Below, piece by piece: positions 40,720 through 50,003 of a stretch of DNA of 64,000 nt (positions within the stretch are counted from its first letter, which is position 1; each line of letters opens with the position of its first letter). Position numbers and translations under genes: made by a program. The stretch is from Berryella wangjianweii (GTDB taxonomy: Bacteria; Actinomycetota; Coriobacteriia; Coriobacteriales; Eggerthellaceae), in NCBI GenBank assembly GCA_013201155.1, contig CP053716.1:1-64000 (forward strand), given 5' to 3'. The notes below the pieces were generated by a model. It made no database searches. It saw nothing but the letters and a program-made list of their open reading frames with translations, and was not told the DNA's origin.

Positions 40720-41823
40720 GTGAGCATGATCGAAGACATCGACTCGCGGCTGCTTGACCAGCTGGGAGCGCGCGTGAGCGATGCGCAGGGGTACCTGCGC
40801 ATCGACGAGCGGCGCGCGGAGCTGGCCGAGCTGGACCGCAAGACGGCCGAGCCCGGCTTCTGGGACGACGTGTCGCGCGCCCAGCAGCTGTCGAAGCGCG
40901 CCGGCGCGCTTCGCGACGCGCTGGCCGAGTACGACCGCGCCGTGGAGCTGCTGGAGCTGGCGCAGACGGCCCTTGAGCTGGCCGATGAGGACGAGGCGTT
41001 CGCCACCGAGGCCCGCGAGGCCGCCGGGGCGCTGTCGGAGCTGATCGACGAGCTTGAGCTGTCGTCGTGGTTCACCGGGCGGTTCGACGAGGGCGACGCC
41101 TTGGTGACGGTGAATCCGGGTCAGGGTGGCATGGAGGCCAACGACTGGACGGCGATGCTGGTGAACATGTACGTGCGCTACGCCGCCGAGAAGGGCTGGA
41201 AGGTCACCGTCTTGGACGAGCAGCCCGCCGAGGCCATGGGGCTTGACCGCGCCACGCTGCAGATCGAGGGCCGCAACGCCTACGGGATGCTGACCAGCGA
41301 GGCGGGCGTGCATCGCCTGGTGCGGATCTCGCCCACCGACGAGAAGGAGCGCCGTCACACCACCTTCGCGGGGGTTGAGGTGCTTCCCGTGCTGCCCGAC
41401 GACATCGAGGTGGACCTGAACCCCGCCGACGTGCGCGTGGACGTCTACCGCTCCAGCGGCCCCGGCGGCCAGTGCGTGAACACCACCGACTCGGCGGTGC
41501 GCCTGACGCACATTCCCACGGGGCTGGTGGTGACCTGTCAGAACCAGAAGAGCCAGCTGCAGAACAAGGACGCCGCGTTTCGCGTGCTGAAGGCCCGGCT
41601 GTACGAGCTTGAGGAGGCCAAGCGGGCCGACGAGCTGGCCGAGCTGCGCGGCGAGCGCAAGGAGGTGTCGTTCGGCAGCCAGATCCGCAACTACGTGATG
41701 TATCCCTACCAGTTGGTGAAGGACCTGCGCAGCGGCGTGGAGACGGGCAACGTGGAGGCGGTGCTGGGCGGACAGCTGGACGAGTTCGTGGTGGGCTACC
41801 ACAAATGGCGCGTCGCGCAGTAA
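40720..41823 (+). CDS. prfB: Peptide chain release factor 2, with altered SPF motif
   Basis: Ends translation at UGA and UAA. The 367-residue protein is full length, with the peptidyl-tRNA hydrolysis motif GGQ (SSGPGGQCVNTTDSAVR) near residue 248. The tripeptide that reads the stop codon, SPF in RF2, is SPT here (RISPTDEKERRHTTF), so its last position resembles the PxT of RF1. The usual programmed frameshift near codon 25 is absent: the frame is open throughout. Starts at GTG 40720 or ATG 40726; neither has a strong ribosome binding site. Many genes in this window end in TGA, so it must still read UGA. Confidence 0.95.
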   Translation: MSMIEDIDSRLLDQLGARVSDAQGYLRIDERRAELAELDRKTAEPGFWDDVSRAQQLSKRAGALRDALAEYDRAVELLELAQTALELADEDEAFATEAREAAGALSELIDELELSSWFTGRFDEGDALVTVNPGQGGMEANDWTAMLVNMYVRYAAEKGWKVTVLDEQPAEAMGLDRATLQIEGRNAYGMLTSEAGVHRLVRISPTDEKERRHTTFAGVEVLPVLPDDIEVDLNPADVRVDVYRSSGPGGQCVNTTDSAVRLTHIPTGLVVTCQNQKSQLQNKDAAFRVLKARLYELEEAKRADELAELRGERKEVSFGSQIRNYVMYPYQLVKDLRSGVETGNVEAVLGGQLDEFVVGYHKWRVAQ

Positions 41824-41838
41824 ACAGGTGACGGCCTG

Positions 41839-41858
41839 CCGCGCGCGTGCGCGCGGCC
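41839..41858. other. Perfect 9-bp hairpin between prfB and transketolase
   Basis: GCCGCGCGC (41839-41847) and GCGCGCGGC (41850-41858) flank GT. No T run follows, so it is at most a weak or Rho-assisted terminator. Confidence 0.55.
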
Positions 41859-41863
41859 CGAAG

Positions 41864-41869
41864 TACAAT
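41864..41869 (+). promoter_or_regulatory. Candidate -10 box for the transketolase genes
   Basis: TACAAT, 38 bases before ATG 41907, just after the hairpin. No convincing -35 box. Confidence 0.4.
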
Positions 41870-41906
41870 GTTGCCGTTGCCGTTCATTCTCAGAGAGAGG
41901 CCGGGT

Positions 41907-42743
41907 ATGGATCTACAGCAGCTGGAAGAGCGTTCGCGCGAGATGCGCGCGAGCATCCTGCGCAGTGTGGCTGCGGCAGGAAGCGGGCATCCGGGAGGGT
42001 CGCTGTCGTGCATCGACGTGCTGTGCGCTCTGTACTTCGGCGGCGTGCTGCATCACGACCCGGCCAACCCCGACGACCCCGCGCGCGACCGCTTCGTGAT
42101 GTCGAAGGGCCATGCGGCCCCCGCGCTGTACGCGGCCTTGGCTCATTCCGGCTACTTTCCGGTCGATGAGCTGCTGACGCTGCGCAAGCTGGGCACGCGT
42201 CTGCAGGGTCATCCCGACTGCCAGCTGCTTCCCGGCGTGGAGGTGTCCACCGGCTCGCTGGGCCAGGGACTGTCCATTGCCGCCGGCATGGCCGCGGGCC
42301 TGCGCCTCGACGGCTCCGACGCCACCGTGTTCACCCTGATGGGTGACGGCGAGTGCCAGGAGGGCCAGGTGTGGGAGGCTGCGATGTTCGCCGCCCATCA
42401 GGGCCTGGACAACCTCGTGGCGGTCATCGACCGCAACGAGCTGCAGATTGACGGCTTCACCGCCGACGTGTGCGACCCCGGCGACCTTGCGCAGAAGCTG
42501 GCGTCGTTCGGCTGGGCGGTCAGCGAGGTGGACGGTCACGACATCGCCGCCGTGCTGGATGCGCTCACTCGTGCGAAGGCCGCCCGCGCCGGGCGTCCGA
42601 GCGCGATCGTGGCGCACACGGTAAAGGGCAAGGGCGTGTCGTTCATGGAGAACCAGGCGGGCTGGCATGGCAAGGCTCCCAACGCCGAGCAGCTGGCCTG
42701 CGCCCTGAACGAGCTGGGCTTCGACGATTCGATGGAGGCGTAG
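41907..42743 (+). CDS. Transketolase, N-terminal subunit
   Basis: First half of a split transketolase, which moves two-carbon units in the non-oxidative pentose phosphate pathway. The 278-residue protein holds the thiamine diphosphate domain: SGHPGGSLSCIDVLCALYF, MSKGHAAPALYA, STGSLGQGLSIAAGMA and the cofactor motif GDGECQEGQVWEAAMFAA near 150, ending in VKGKGVSFMEN. ATG 41907 follows GAGAGAGG; an earlier in-frame ATG lacks such a site. The C-terminal subunit starts right after its stop. Split transketolases are common in anaerobes and archaea. Confidence 0.95.
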   Translation: MDLQQLEERSREMRASILRSVAAAGSGHPGGSLSCIDVLCALYFGGVLHHDPANPDDPARDRFVMSKGHAAPALYAALAHSGYFPVDELLTLRKLGTRLQGHPDCQLLPGVEVSTGSLGQGLSIAAGMAAGLRLDGSDATVFTLMGDGECQEGQVWEAAMFAAHQGLDNLVAVIDRNELQIDGFTADVCDPGDLAQKLASFGWAVSEVDGHDIAAVLDALTRAKAARAGRPSAIVAHTVKGKGVSFMENQAGWHGKAPNAEQLACALNELGFDDSMEA

Positions 42744-43712
42744 ATGGTGCAGAGGGCAACGGCCGAGCAGGCCCAGCGTAAGATGGCCACCCGTGCGGCC
42801 TTCGGCGTGACCTTGGCCGAGCTGGCAGGCGAGGGCCTTGACGTGGTGGCGGTGGACGCCGACCTGTCGGGCTCGACCACCACGAAGAAGTTCGCGGACG
42901 CCGATGCGGCCTATGCCGGGCGCCTGTTCAACACCGGCATCGCCGAGCAGAACATGATCGACGTGGCCGCCGGCTTGGCGCTGACCGGCAAGGTGGCCTT
43001 CACCGGCTCGTTCGCCGTGTTCGGCACGGGGCGCGTGTACGACCAGATCAGGAACACGGTGTGCTACAGCGACCTGAACGTGAAGATCGCCCCCACGCAT
43101 GCCGGCGTGTCGGTGGGCCCCGACGGGGGAAGCCATCAGATGCTTGAGGACATCTCGCTGATGAGGGGGCTTCCCCGCATGCGCGTGCTGGTGCCGGCCG
43201 ACTACGCCGCCGCTCGCGCCGCCCTGCGCGTGGCCGCCCGTACCCCGGGCCCGGTGTACGTGCGCATGGGTCGCGCGTCGGTGCCGTCGGTGTACGCTCC
43301 GGACGTTCAGCTTGAGCTCGGCCGCGCCTACGTGCTGCGCGAGGGAACGGATGTGGCGATCGTCGCCTGCGGCGTCGAGGTGGAGCAGGCCCTGAAGGCC
43401 GCTGACGCGCTTGAGGCGCGCGGGGTGTCGGCCGAGGTGATCGACGCGTTCTCGATCAAGCCGCTGGATGCGGACACCATCGTCGCCTCGGCGCGCAAGA
43501 CCGGCCGCGTGGTGGTGGCCGAGGAGCACAGCGTGATCGGCGGTTTGGGCTCGGCTGTGGCCGAGGCGCTGGCCTGCGCGTGCCCCACCCCCATGCGCTT
43601 CGTGGGCATGGACGACTGTTTCGGCAAGTCAGGCGAGTTCGAGGAGCTTATGTCGTACTTCGGGCTCGATGACGCGGCGATTGTCGAAGCTGTGGAGAGC
43701 ATCATGGCCTAA
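42744..43712 (+). CDS. Transketolase, C-terminal subunit
   Basis: Second half of the split transketolase. The 322-residue protein carries the pyrimidine-binding domain (RAAFGVTLAELA, DADLSGSTTTKKF, FNTGIAEQNMIDVAAGLAL, with the catalytic Glu of GIAEQNM) and the C-terminal domain (THAGVSVGPDGGSHQMLEDI, VIDAFSIKPLD, VVVAEEHSVIGGLGSAVAE). Its ATG follows the TAG of the N-terminal subunit with no gap, so the two should be made in equal amounts. The E1 component of dehydrogenases has a similar fold, but the sequence matches transketolase. Confidence 0.95.
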   Translation: MVQRATAEQAQRKMATRAAFGVTLAELAGEGLDVVAVDADLSGSTTTKKFADADAAYAGRLFNTGIAEQNMIDVAAGLALTGKVAFTGSFAVFGTGRVYDQIRNTVCYSDLNVKIAPTHAGVSVGPDGGSHQMLEDISLMRGLPRMRVLVPADYAAARAALRVAARTPGPVYVRMGRASVPSVYAPDVQLELGRAYVLREGTDVAIVACGVEVEQALKAADALEARGVSAEVIDAFSIKPLDADTIVASARKTGRVVVAEEHSVIGGLGSAVAEALACACPTPMRFVGMDDCFGKSGEFEELMSYFGLDDAAIVEAVESIMA

Positions 43713-43723
43713 ACCCCATCTGC

Positions 43724-43729
43724 TAGTAT
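43724..43729 (+). promoter_or_regulatory. Extended -10 box for ftsEX
   Basis: TGCTAGTAT (extended -10; the hexamer is 43724-43729) starts just after the transketolase stop, 40 bases before ftsE. A T run follows, so this short gap might also help termination. Confidence 0.45.
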
Positions 43730-43768
43730 TTTTTCGTCTCAGCAGTCGATATTTGAACGGAGCAGTCT

Positions 43769-44608
43769 GTGACAGATCAAACCAGTCAGGGGGCCTCGGG
43801 CCATCCCGCTGGACGCCATGCCGCGGTTCCTGCGAGGCAGCAGGTTGCCTCGCAGCTGTCGGCCTCGCTTCCCGTTCTGGAAGTCGAGGACCTTCCGCAG
43901 CAGGTTGGCGTCCCCGTTATCACCTTCGAGCACGTTACCAAGGTGTATCCCGCGCAGCCCAAGCGGCCGGCGCTTGACGATATCTCGCTGCAGATCTACG
44001 CGGGCGAGTTCGTGTTCCTGGTGGGTCATTCCGGATCGGGCAAGACCACGATGATCCGCTCGCTGATTCGCGAGGTGAAGCCCACGTCGGGCCGCATCAT
44101 CATCGCCGACGAGGACCTGGGCAGCATGCGCAACTGGCGCGTGCCCTACCTGCGCCGCAACATCGGCTGCGTGTTCCAGGACTTCAAGCTGCTGCCCAAC
44201 AAGACGGTGTTCGAGAACGTGAGCTTCGCCCTTGAGGTGATCGGGAAGAGCCGTCATGTGATCCGCACCCAGGTTCCCGAGGTGCTGCGACTGGTGGGCC
44301 TGCAGGACAAGCTTGACAAGCGACCCGACCAGCTGTCGGGCGGCGAGCAGCAGCGCGTGTCGATCGCCCGCGCGATCGTGAATCGCCCGCCGCTGCTGAT
44401 CTGCGACGAGCCCACGGGCAACCTTGACCCGCAGACCTCGCGGGGCATCATGGACCTGCTTGAGCGCATCAACCGCACGGGCACCACGGTGCTGGTGGCC
44501 ACGCACGACCGCGAGATGGTGGACAACATGCGCCGTCGCGTGATCGCGCTTGACCGCGGCCGCCTGATGCGCGATCAGGACAGGGGGGTGTACGGGTTCA
44601 ATGTCTAG
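43769..44608 (+). CDS. ftsE: Cell division ATP-binding protein FtsE
   Basis: ATPase of the FtsEX complex, which activates peptidoglycan hydrolases at the division site. The 279-residue protein has the ABC domain (Walker A GHSGSGKT, signature [16 protein letters not shown], Walker [33 protein letters not shown]). An extra N-terminal stretch of ~48 Ala/Gln-rich residues precedes [12 protein letters not shown] and is not part of the classical 220-230 residue protein. Start GTG 43769 follows GAACGGAG; an internal start near the ABC domain is possible. Its end overlaps ftsX by 8 bases. Confidence 0.95.
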   Translation: MTDQTSQGASGHPAGRHAAVPARQQVASQLSASLPVLEVEDLPQQVGVPVITFEHVTKVYPAQPKRPALDDISLQIYAGEFVFLVGHSGSGKTTMIRSLIREVKPTSGRIIIADEDLGSMRNWRVPYLRRNIGCVFQDFKLLPNKTVFENVSFALEVIGKSRHVIRTQVPEVLRLVGLQDKLDKRPDQLSGGEQQRVSIARAIVNRPPLLICDEPTGNLDPQTSRGIMDLLERINRTGTTVLVATHDREMVDNMRRRVIALDRGRLMRDQDRGVYGFNV

Positions 44609-45512
44609 CCTCGTCTACTTTTTCAGGGAGTCGCTGCGCGGCTTCACCCGCAACCTCTCCACTACGCTGGGATCGATCATCACGATCTTCCTGTCGCTGC
44701 TGATCATAGGCATCTTCCTGGTGGGGGGCGCCTTGGTTGACCGCGTGGTGAACTCGGTGGAAAGCGAGGTGTCGATCACGGTGTACCTGGCCGATGGCGC
44801 CTCGAAGTCGGATGTGTCGGCGCTGCAGAGCGCCATTCAGGGCATGGAGGGCGTCTCGACGGTGTCGTACACCACGAAGACCCAGGCCCTTGAGCGTTTC
44901 AAGGAGATGAACGCCGGGTCGAGCATCGCCGACCAGCTGGGGGACGAGAACCCGCTGCCCGCCTCCATCAACGTTCAGCTGTCCGACCCCAAGCTGGTGG
45001 AGTCGGTGGCCGAGCAGATCCAGGCGAACAGCCTGTTCAAGTCTGTGTGCGACAGCCCGGACAACCCCGACAAGTCGATCAACTACGGCCAGAAGACGGT
45101 CGAGCGCCTGTTCTCGGTGACGAACTACATCCGCTACGTGGGCGTGGCGCTGATCGGCCTGCTTATCTTCATCGCCATGGTGTTCATCAACAACACCATT
45201 CGCCTTGCCATCCTGGCCCGCCGCAAGGAGATCGCCATCATGCGCCTGGTGGGCGCCTCGAACGGCTTCATCCGCGGACCCTTCCTGATGGAAGGCGCCC
45301 TGCATGCCGTGATCGGCTCGCTTCTGGCCGTGGGGTCGATCGAGCTGGTGCGCCAGCTGCTGATCCCGCGCTTCCAGGCCGAGCTGCCCTTCCTGACCAT
45401 CGATGTGGCCCTGGCCACCTACCTGTTCGTGTACCTGGGACTGGTGGTGTCGGGCCTGGTGATCGGCTTCATCGGATCGGCCCTGGCCATGCGCCGCTAC
45501 CTGAAGGTGTAG
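44601..45512 (+). CDS. ftsX: Cell division protein FtsX
   Basis: Membrane partner of FtsE; its outer domain signals to cell-wall hydrolases. The 303-residue protein has one N-terminal membrane segment (~23-45), an extracellular domain (~48-175, [24 protein letters not shown]) and three C-terminal segments with the FtsX signature [16 protein letters not shown] near 210-225. It is coupled by overlap to ftsE. The C-terminal processing protease follows 24 bases later. Confidence 0.95.
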   Translation: MSSLVYFFRESLRGFTRNLSTTLGSIITIFLSLLIIGIFLVGGALVDRVVNSVESEVSITVYLADGASKSDVSALQSAIQGMEGVSTVSYTTKTQALERFKEMNAGSSIADQLGDENPLPASINVQLSDPKLVESVAEQIQANSLFKSVCDSPDNPDKSINYGQKTVERLFSVTNYIRYVGVALIGLLIFIAMVFINNTIRLAILARRKEIAIMRLVGASNGFIRGPFLMEGALHAVIGSLLAVGSIELVRQLLIPRFQAELPFLTIDVALATYLFVYLGLVVSGLVIGFIGSALAMRRYLKV

Positions 45513-45536
45513 CGCGATGAGCGCACGGGAGCGACT

Positions 45537-46826
45537 ATGACGCAGCTGAAAGGGCCGAAGCGCCTTGTCGAGCGAACGAAGCGAGAGCGTGCGCGCAACG
45601 TGCGCCTGATGCAGGGGCTGGGATTCTTCCTGGCCCTTGCCGTCATGTTCGGCGCCGGGTTCGCGGTGCGGGGAAACACCTCGCTGCTGAGCTCCTTGGG
45701 CTTTCCCAGCAGCGTCACGGGGACGGACGTGTCGCCCTCGGTTTCCGGACGCGTGGGCGGGGAGTTCGTGGGATCGCTGTCGGCCCGCGTCGGCGAGGTG
45801 GAGTCGGTGATCAAGCAGTACAGCCTTGACTCCTACGACGTGGACAGCGCCACCACGGCGGCGCTGGACGCCTTCGCCGAGATCACGAAGGACCCGTACC
45901 TGCGCTACTACACCCCCGACCGATTCGCGGCGCTGAGCTCGGGCGACGGAGCCCGCTATTCAGGCGTGGGCGTGCTGTTCTCGGAACGCGAGGGCGCCGC
46001 TTACGTGGTGGACGTGTTCGAGGGTTCGTCAGCCCAGCTGGAAGGCGTGCGCGAAGGCGATGTGGTGGTGGCGATCGACGGCGACCGCTCGCAGAAGTGG
46101 TCGCGTGCCGAGGTGACCTCGGCGCTCAATCGCGAGCCCGGCACGACGGTGGTGATCACCTGGCGTCGCGGCGAAACCACGTCGAGCTCCGAGCAGGGGA
46201 CCGAGTTCACCACCACGCTTACCTGCTCGGACCAGACCGAGGCCAACGTGTCGTGGCTCCTTGAGGACGAGGTGGGCTACATCCGGGTGGCTCAGGTGAA
46301 CTCCACCTCGACGGCGATGGTGCAGCGCGCCGTGCAGGAGCTGATCGGGGAGGGCGCCAAGTCGTTCGTGCTGGACCTGCGGGGCAATCCCGGCGGCTAC
46401 CTGAACCAGGCGGTGGGCATCACCAGTCTGTTCAGCAATGCGGGAACCGTGCTGCGTGTGCGCACGAGCGCGTCGGAGCTGTCGAAGTCCACGACGGAGG
46501 CTCAGCTGACCAGCGCGCCGCTGGTGGTGCTGGTGAACGGCGACACCGCCGCCTCGGCCGAGGTGATAGCCGCCGCCCTGCAGGAGAGCGGTCGGGCGAC
46601 CGTGGTGGGGGAGCGCACGTTGGGCAAGGGATCGGTGCAGGTGACGCGGCCGCTGTCGTTCGGCGGAGCCCTGCGCTACACGGCTGCCTACTATCTGACG
46701 GCTCAGGGCCATCCGCTTGACGGCGCGGGCGTGACGCCCACCGTCAGCGTGGGCAACGACGGCGAGGGAGACCGTCAGCTGAACTTCGCTCTGGACTACG
46801 CAGCCTCGGCTTCGAGCAGGTCGTAG
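45537..46826 (+). CDS. Membrane-anchored S41 family C-terminal processing protease
   Basis: Serine protease that trims or degrades envelope proteins outside the membrane. The 429-residue protein has a basic N-terminus, one membrane segment (~25-45), a PDZ domain (~145-230, YSGVGVLFSEREGAAYVVDVFEGSSAQ) and the S41 catalytic domain with Ser near 336 (NGDTAASAEVIAAAL) and Lys near 363 (GERTLGKGSVQ), a Ser-Lys dyad. ATG 45537 was used; the ribosome binding site is weak (GGGAG). The ftsEX-ctp order is a frequent arrangement, suggesting a role in division or wall turnover. Confidence 0.94.
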   Translation: MTQLKGPKRLVERTKRERARNVRLMQGLGFFLALAVMFGAGFAVRGNTSLLSSLGFPSSVTGTDVSPSVSGRVGGEFVGSLSARVGEVESVIKQYSLDSYDVDSATTAALDAFAEITKDPYLRYYTPDRFAALSSGDGARYSGVGVLFSEREGAAYVVDVFEGSSAQLEGVREGDVVVAIDGDRSQKWSRAEVTSALNREPGTTVVITWRRGETTSSSEQGTEFTTTLTCSDQTEANVSWLLEDEVGYIRVAQVNSTSTAMVQRAVQELIGEGAKSFVLDLRGNPGGYLNQAVGITSLFSNAGTVLRVRTSASELSKSTTEAQLTSAPLVVLVNGDTAASAEVIAAALQESGRATVVGERTLGKGSVQVTRPLSFGGALRYTAAYYLTAQGHPLDGAGVTPTVSVGNDGEGDRQLNFALDYAASASSRS

Positions 46827-46830
46827 GCTT

Positions 46831-49068
46831 GTGGCGCGGAGACGCTTCAGTCAGCGCCGTCGGGCGCGCAGCCTGCCGCGCGGTCGCATCGCGCTCATGG
46901 CGCGCGGCTCGGGCATCGTCAGCACTGCCGAGGGCGAGTTCTTCGTGCCGGCATCGCATGTGAACGGGGCTTTCGACGGTGACTTCGTGGAGCTGTCGCC
47001 GCTGCCCGGTCAGCATCGTCGCGACCGGCGGCTGCCGGGTGCCTCCGGGGCGGCCGACCATCGCCGTGCGGCGCGGGTGGCGCGCGTCTTGGAGCGTGCG
47101 CACACGCATGTGGTGGGCACGTATCGCGTTGGAGAGCCCTTTGGCGTGGTGACGCCGCACGACGAGCGCATACCCTATGACGTGTTCATTCTGAACAGCC
47201 TGGTTGCGGGCAGCGTGCCCAACGGCGCCCTGGTGAACGTGAGGATCGAGGACTGGCCCACGCGCTACACGCCTGCCACCGGCGTGGTGGAGGAGGTTCT
47301 GGGCGACTGCTTCGACGAGCGCGTGATGATCGACCTGATCGTGGCCGCGCATCAGCTTGAGACGGAGTTCAGCACCGCGAGCCTTGAGGAGGCTGCGGCG
47401 GCTGACCTGGGTGATCAGCAGGCGTTGCGCGAGGGCTATCGCGACATCCGCGACCGCCTGGCATTCACGGTGGACCCGGTGGACGCACGCGACTACGATG
47501 ACGCCCTGTCGTTCGAGGCCGTGTCGGCAGGCGATGCTGATGCGCCGCGCGGGTCCGTGTGGCGCGTGGGCGTGCACATCGCCGACGTGTCGCGTTACGT
47601 GCCGTGGGGTTCGGCGATCGACGGCGAGGCCCGCCGCCGCGCAACCAGCGCATACCTGGTCGATCGCGTGATCCCCATGCTTCCCGAGCGCTTGTCGAAC
47701 GACCTGTGCTCGCTGGTGCCCCATGCCACGCGCCTGTGCATGACCGTCGATCTGTACCTGGACGCACGAGGCAGGGTGCTGTCAAGCCGTATGTACCCGG
47801 CGCTGATGCGCTCGCAGGCGCGTCTGACCTACGACTTCGCCCTGGCTTTGCTGCAGGGGGAGGGCGTCGGCGCGGGCGGGATCGGTATGGACGGCGTGTG
47901 CGGCCCGTGCGGTGCGGGTGAGTCCAGGGAGAAGGTGCGGCCTCGCGAGGCCGGTGCGGTCGCGCATGCGTGTAAGGCCAATGAGGCCGTGCGTGCCGGC
48001 GAGGCCGATGCGACGGGCGCGGAGGCGGCCAGGGCAGTGGGCGCGCGCCGCCTTCCCAACGAGGCCTGCGTGTACGATGAGGCTTTGGTGCCGGCGCTGC
48101 GCGAGCGCTTGGTTGGCCTGAGCGGCGTGGCGCAGGCGCGCAAGGAGCTTCGCCGTCAGCGGGGCGGCCTTGACTTCGATACGGTGGAGGCCAAGGTGGT
48201 GCTGGACGACGCAGGCGTGCCTCGGGAGGTGCGCCTGCGCGAGAAGACGCTCGCCACCGAGCTGGTGGAGGAGGCCATGATCATGGCCAACGAGGCCGTG
48301 GCTCGGTATCTGCGGCGCTCGGACTTCCCCAGCCTGTACCGCGTTCACGAGGCGCCCGATGCTGACGAGCTGGAAGCGCTGGTGAGCGTTCTGCAGGAGT
48401 TCTCCTGGATGGACGCGTCGCTGGCTGCCGGCGTGGCGGCGGGAAGCGCCCATGCCCTGGCGCGGGCGATGGAGGCATGCGCGGGGCGGCCTGAGCACGA
48501 CCTGGTGTGCATGGTGTGCCTGCGCTCGATGAAGCGCGCGGCGTACGCGGCGCAGCCGGCGGGCCACTACGGGCTGGCCAGCGACGATTACACGCATTTC
48601 ACGTCCCCTATCAGGCGATATCCCGACCTGGTGGTGCATCGTATGCTGAAGGCCCGGCTGTTCGGAAAAGACGGGCTGTTCGATCAGCAGGTGGCGGCCC
48701 TGCGTCAGATCGCGGAGCACTCGTCTCAGGCGGAGCGCCGTGCCGAGGCCGCTGCGCGCGACTCGCAGCAGGCCAAGATGGTGGAGCTGATGGAGGGCAG
48801 CGTGGGGTCGGTGTTCTCGGCGCAGGTGAGCGGCGTGACGGGCTTCGGCCTGTTCGTGCGCCTTGAGAATACGGCTGAGGGGCTGCTGCCGGCCTCGGCT
48901 TTGGGTCGTGAGTACTTCTCGTTCGACCCGCTGCGCCGCACGCTGACGGGCCAGGGGTCGGGCAGGACGTATCGGCTGGGACAGCATCTGGCGGTGCGGC
49001 TGGACGAGGCGGACCGGGTGACGCGGCGGCTGACCTTCTCGCGGGCGGGCACGGACGAGCCGGCGTAG
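46831..49068 (+). CDS. rnr: Ribonuclease R
   Basis: 3'-5' exoribonuclease that degrades structured RNA, including stalled tmRNA-linked messages. The 745-residue protein has an N-terminal OB region (~1-110), the RNB catalytic domain with DPVDARDYDDALSF (metal-binding Asp residues) near 213, and a C-terminal S1 domain (~650-735, GSVGSVFSAQVSGVTGFGLFVRLENT). A low-complexity Ala/Gly/Glu insertion (~345-410) splits the RNB domain. The start is GTG 46831, 4 bases after the protease stop. It sits upstream of smpB, matching its function with the trans-translation system. Confidence 0.95.
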   Translation: MARRRFSQRRRARSLPRGRIALMARGSGIVSTAEGEFFVPASHVNGAFDGDFVELSPLPGQHRRDRRLPGASGAADHRRAARVARVLERAHTHVVGTYRVGEPFGVVTPHDERIPYDVFILNSLVAGSVPNGALVNVRIEDWPTRYTPATGVVEEVLGDCFDERVMIDLIVAAHQLETEFSTASLEEAAAADLGDQQALREGYRDIRDRLAFTVDPVDARDYDDALSFEAVSAGDADAPRGSVWRVGVHIADVSRYVPWGSAIDGEARRRATSAYLVDRVIPMLPERLSNDLCSLVPHATRLCMTVDLYLDARGRVLSSRMYPALMRSQARLTYDFALALLQGEGVGAGGIGMDGVCGPCGAGESREKVRPREAGAVAHACKANEAVRAGEADATGAEAARAVGARRLPNEACVYDEALVPALRERLVGLSGVAQARKELRRQRGGLDFDTVEAKVVLDDAGVPREVRLREKTLATELVEEAMIMANEAVARYLRRSDFPSLYRVHEAPDADELEALVSVLQEFSWMDASLAAGVAAGSAHALARAMEACAGRPEHDLVCMVCLRSMKRAAYAAQPAGHYGLASDDYTHFTSPIRRYPDLVVHRMLKARLFGKDGLFDQQVAALRQIAEHSSQAERRAEAAARDSQQAKMVELMEGSVGSVFSAQVSGVTGFGLFVRLENTAEGLLPASALGREYFSFDPLRRTLTGQGSGRTYRLGQHLAVRLDEADRVTRRLTFSRAGTDEPA

Positions 49069-49250
49069 GGTCGTGCATGCTGCGGGTGCCGTGCGGCGAT
49101 CGTTCGAGGCGTCGGGGGAATCGAGGGCGCCGGGGCATCGGCGGTGCGTCACGGCGCTTCCCGCGGTGGCCTTGAGGGGTCGTCGGAGCGCTCGGATGCG
49201 CTCCTCGCGTGCTATCATGGGGCCTTCACACCAGGCGAAAGGAGGCGTGC

Positions 49251-49529
49251 ATGGCCGTGTACCTTGCTCATTTTCTGTCGCCTGCGGCCTCTGATTCCCG
49301 CGCTACCGGATACTTCGAGTTCGAAAGCGCGGCTCGCATGGGGTCGCGCGACAACCAGAGCGATGCGCGCATGAGGATGCTGGAGCTGTACGGCAAGGAC
49401 GCCGTATCGTGGCAGATCGATCGGATCGAGCGCAAGAAGGCGCGTACCGAGGCTCTGAGCGGCCAGCTTGAGCTTGACTTCCGCCCCGAGAAGAAGAGGA
49501 AGCGCAAGCCGAAGAAGGAGTACTGGTAG
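49251..49529 (+). CDS. Small conserved-context protein of unknown function
   Basis: A 92-residue protein between rnr and smpB. AAAGGAGG lies 5 bases before ATG 49251 and the coding sequence abuts smpB (1-base gap), so it is a real gene. There is no membrane segment. Residues ~28-60 are charged helix (RDNQSDARMRMLELYGKDAVSWQIDRIERKKARTEAL) and the C-terminus is a strongly basic tail (EKKRKRKPKKEYW), consistent with RNA or ribosome binding. I do not recognise the family. Its place with rnr, smpB and tmRNA suggests a link to ribosome rescue or RNA decay. Confidence 0.8.
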   Translation: MAVYLAHFLSPAASDSRATGYFEFESAARMGSRDNQSDARMRMLELYGKDAVSWQIDRIERKKARTEALSGQLELDFRPEKKRKRKPKKEYW

Positions 49530-49530
49530 G

Positions 49531-49995
49531 ATGGCGTCGAAGCGGCAATCGATCGCGCGCAACAGGCGTGCGTTTCACGAATACGAGATACTTGAGCGCT
49601 TCGAGGCGGGCATCGAGCTGACCGGCTGCGAGGTGAGGTCGCTGCGCGACAACGGGTGCCAGCTGACCGACTGCTTCGCGTTGATACGCAAAGGCGAGGT
49701 ATGGCTGAACAACGTGCATATCCCGCCGTACCGAAACGGAAACATCGCCAATGGCGACCCCGACCGGCGCCGGCGGCTGCTGCTGCACCGTCGCGAGATT
49801 CGCGTCCTTGAGCAGAAGGTGAACGAGCGCGGCATGGCACTGGTGCCCACCGAGATGTACTTCAAGGAGAACGCGCTGGTGAAGGTCGAGCTGGCGCTGG
49901 CGCGCGGCAAGAAGCTGCACGACAAGCGCGCGAGCATGGCCGAGCGCGACATGAAGCGCGAGATCGAGCGCGCGCTGAAGGAACGGAGCCGATAG
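49531..49995 (+). CDS. smpB: SsrA-binding protein SmpB
   Basis: Brings tmRNA to stalled ribosomes in trans-translation. The 154-residue protein has the SmpB motifs: ARNRRAFHEYEILERFEAGIELTGCEVRSLR near the N-terminus, NVHIPPY in the middle, and the basic tail KKLHDKRASMAERDMKREIERALK that enters the mRNA channel. ATG 49531 begins right after the TAG of the small upstream gene, with GGAG inside that gene's end. The tmRNA gene is 782 bases further on the other strand. Confidence 0.97.
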   Translation: MASKRQSIARNRRAFHEYEILERFEAGIELTGCEVRSLRDNGCQLTDCFALIRKGEVWLNNVHIPPYRNGNIANGDPDRRRRLLLHRREIRVLEQKVNERGMALVPTEMYFKENALVKVELALARGKKLHDKRASMAERDMKREIERALKERSR

Positions 49996-50003
49996 GAGGC
50001 GTC

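Noticed and set aside
40720-40830. Programmed frameshift in prfB
   Set aside because: The reading frame is continuous; no in-frame UGA and no CTTTGAC-type slip site was found.
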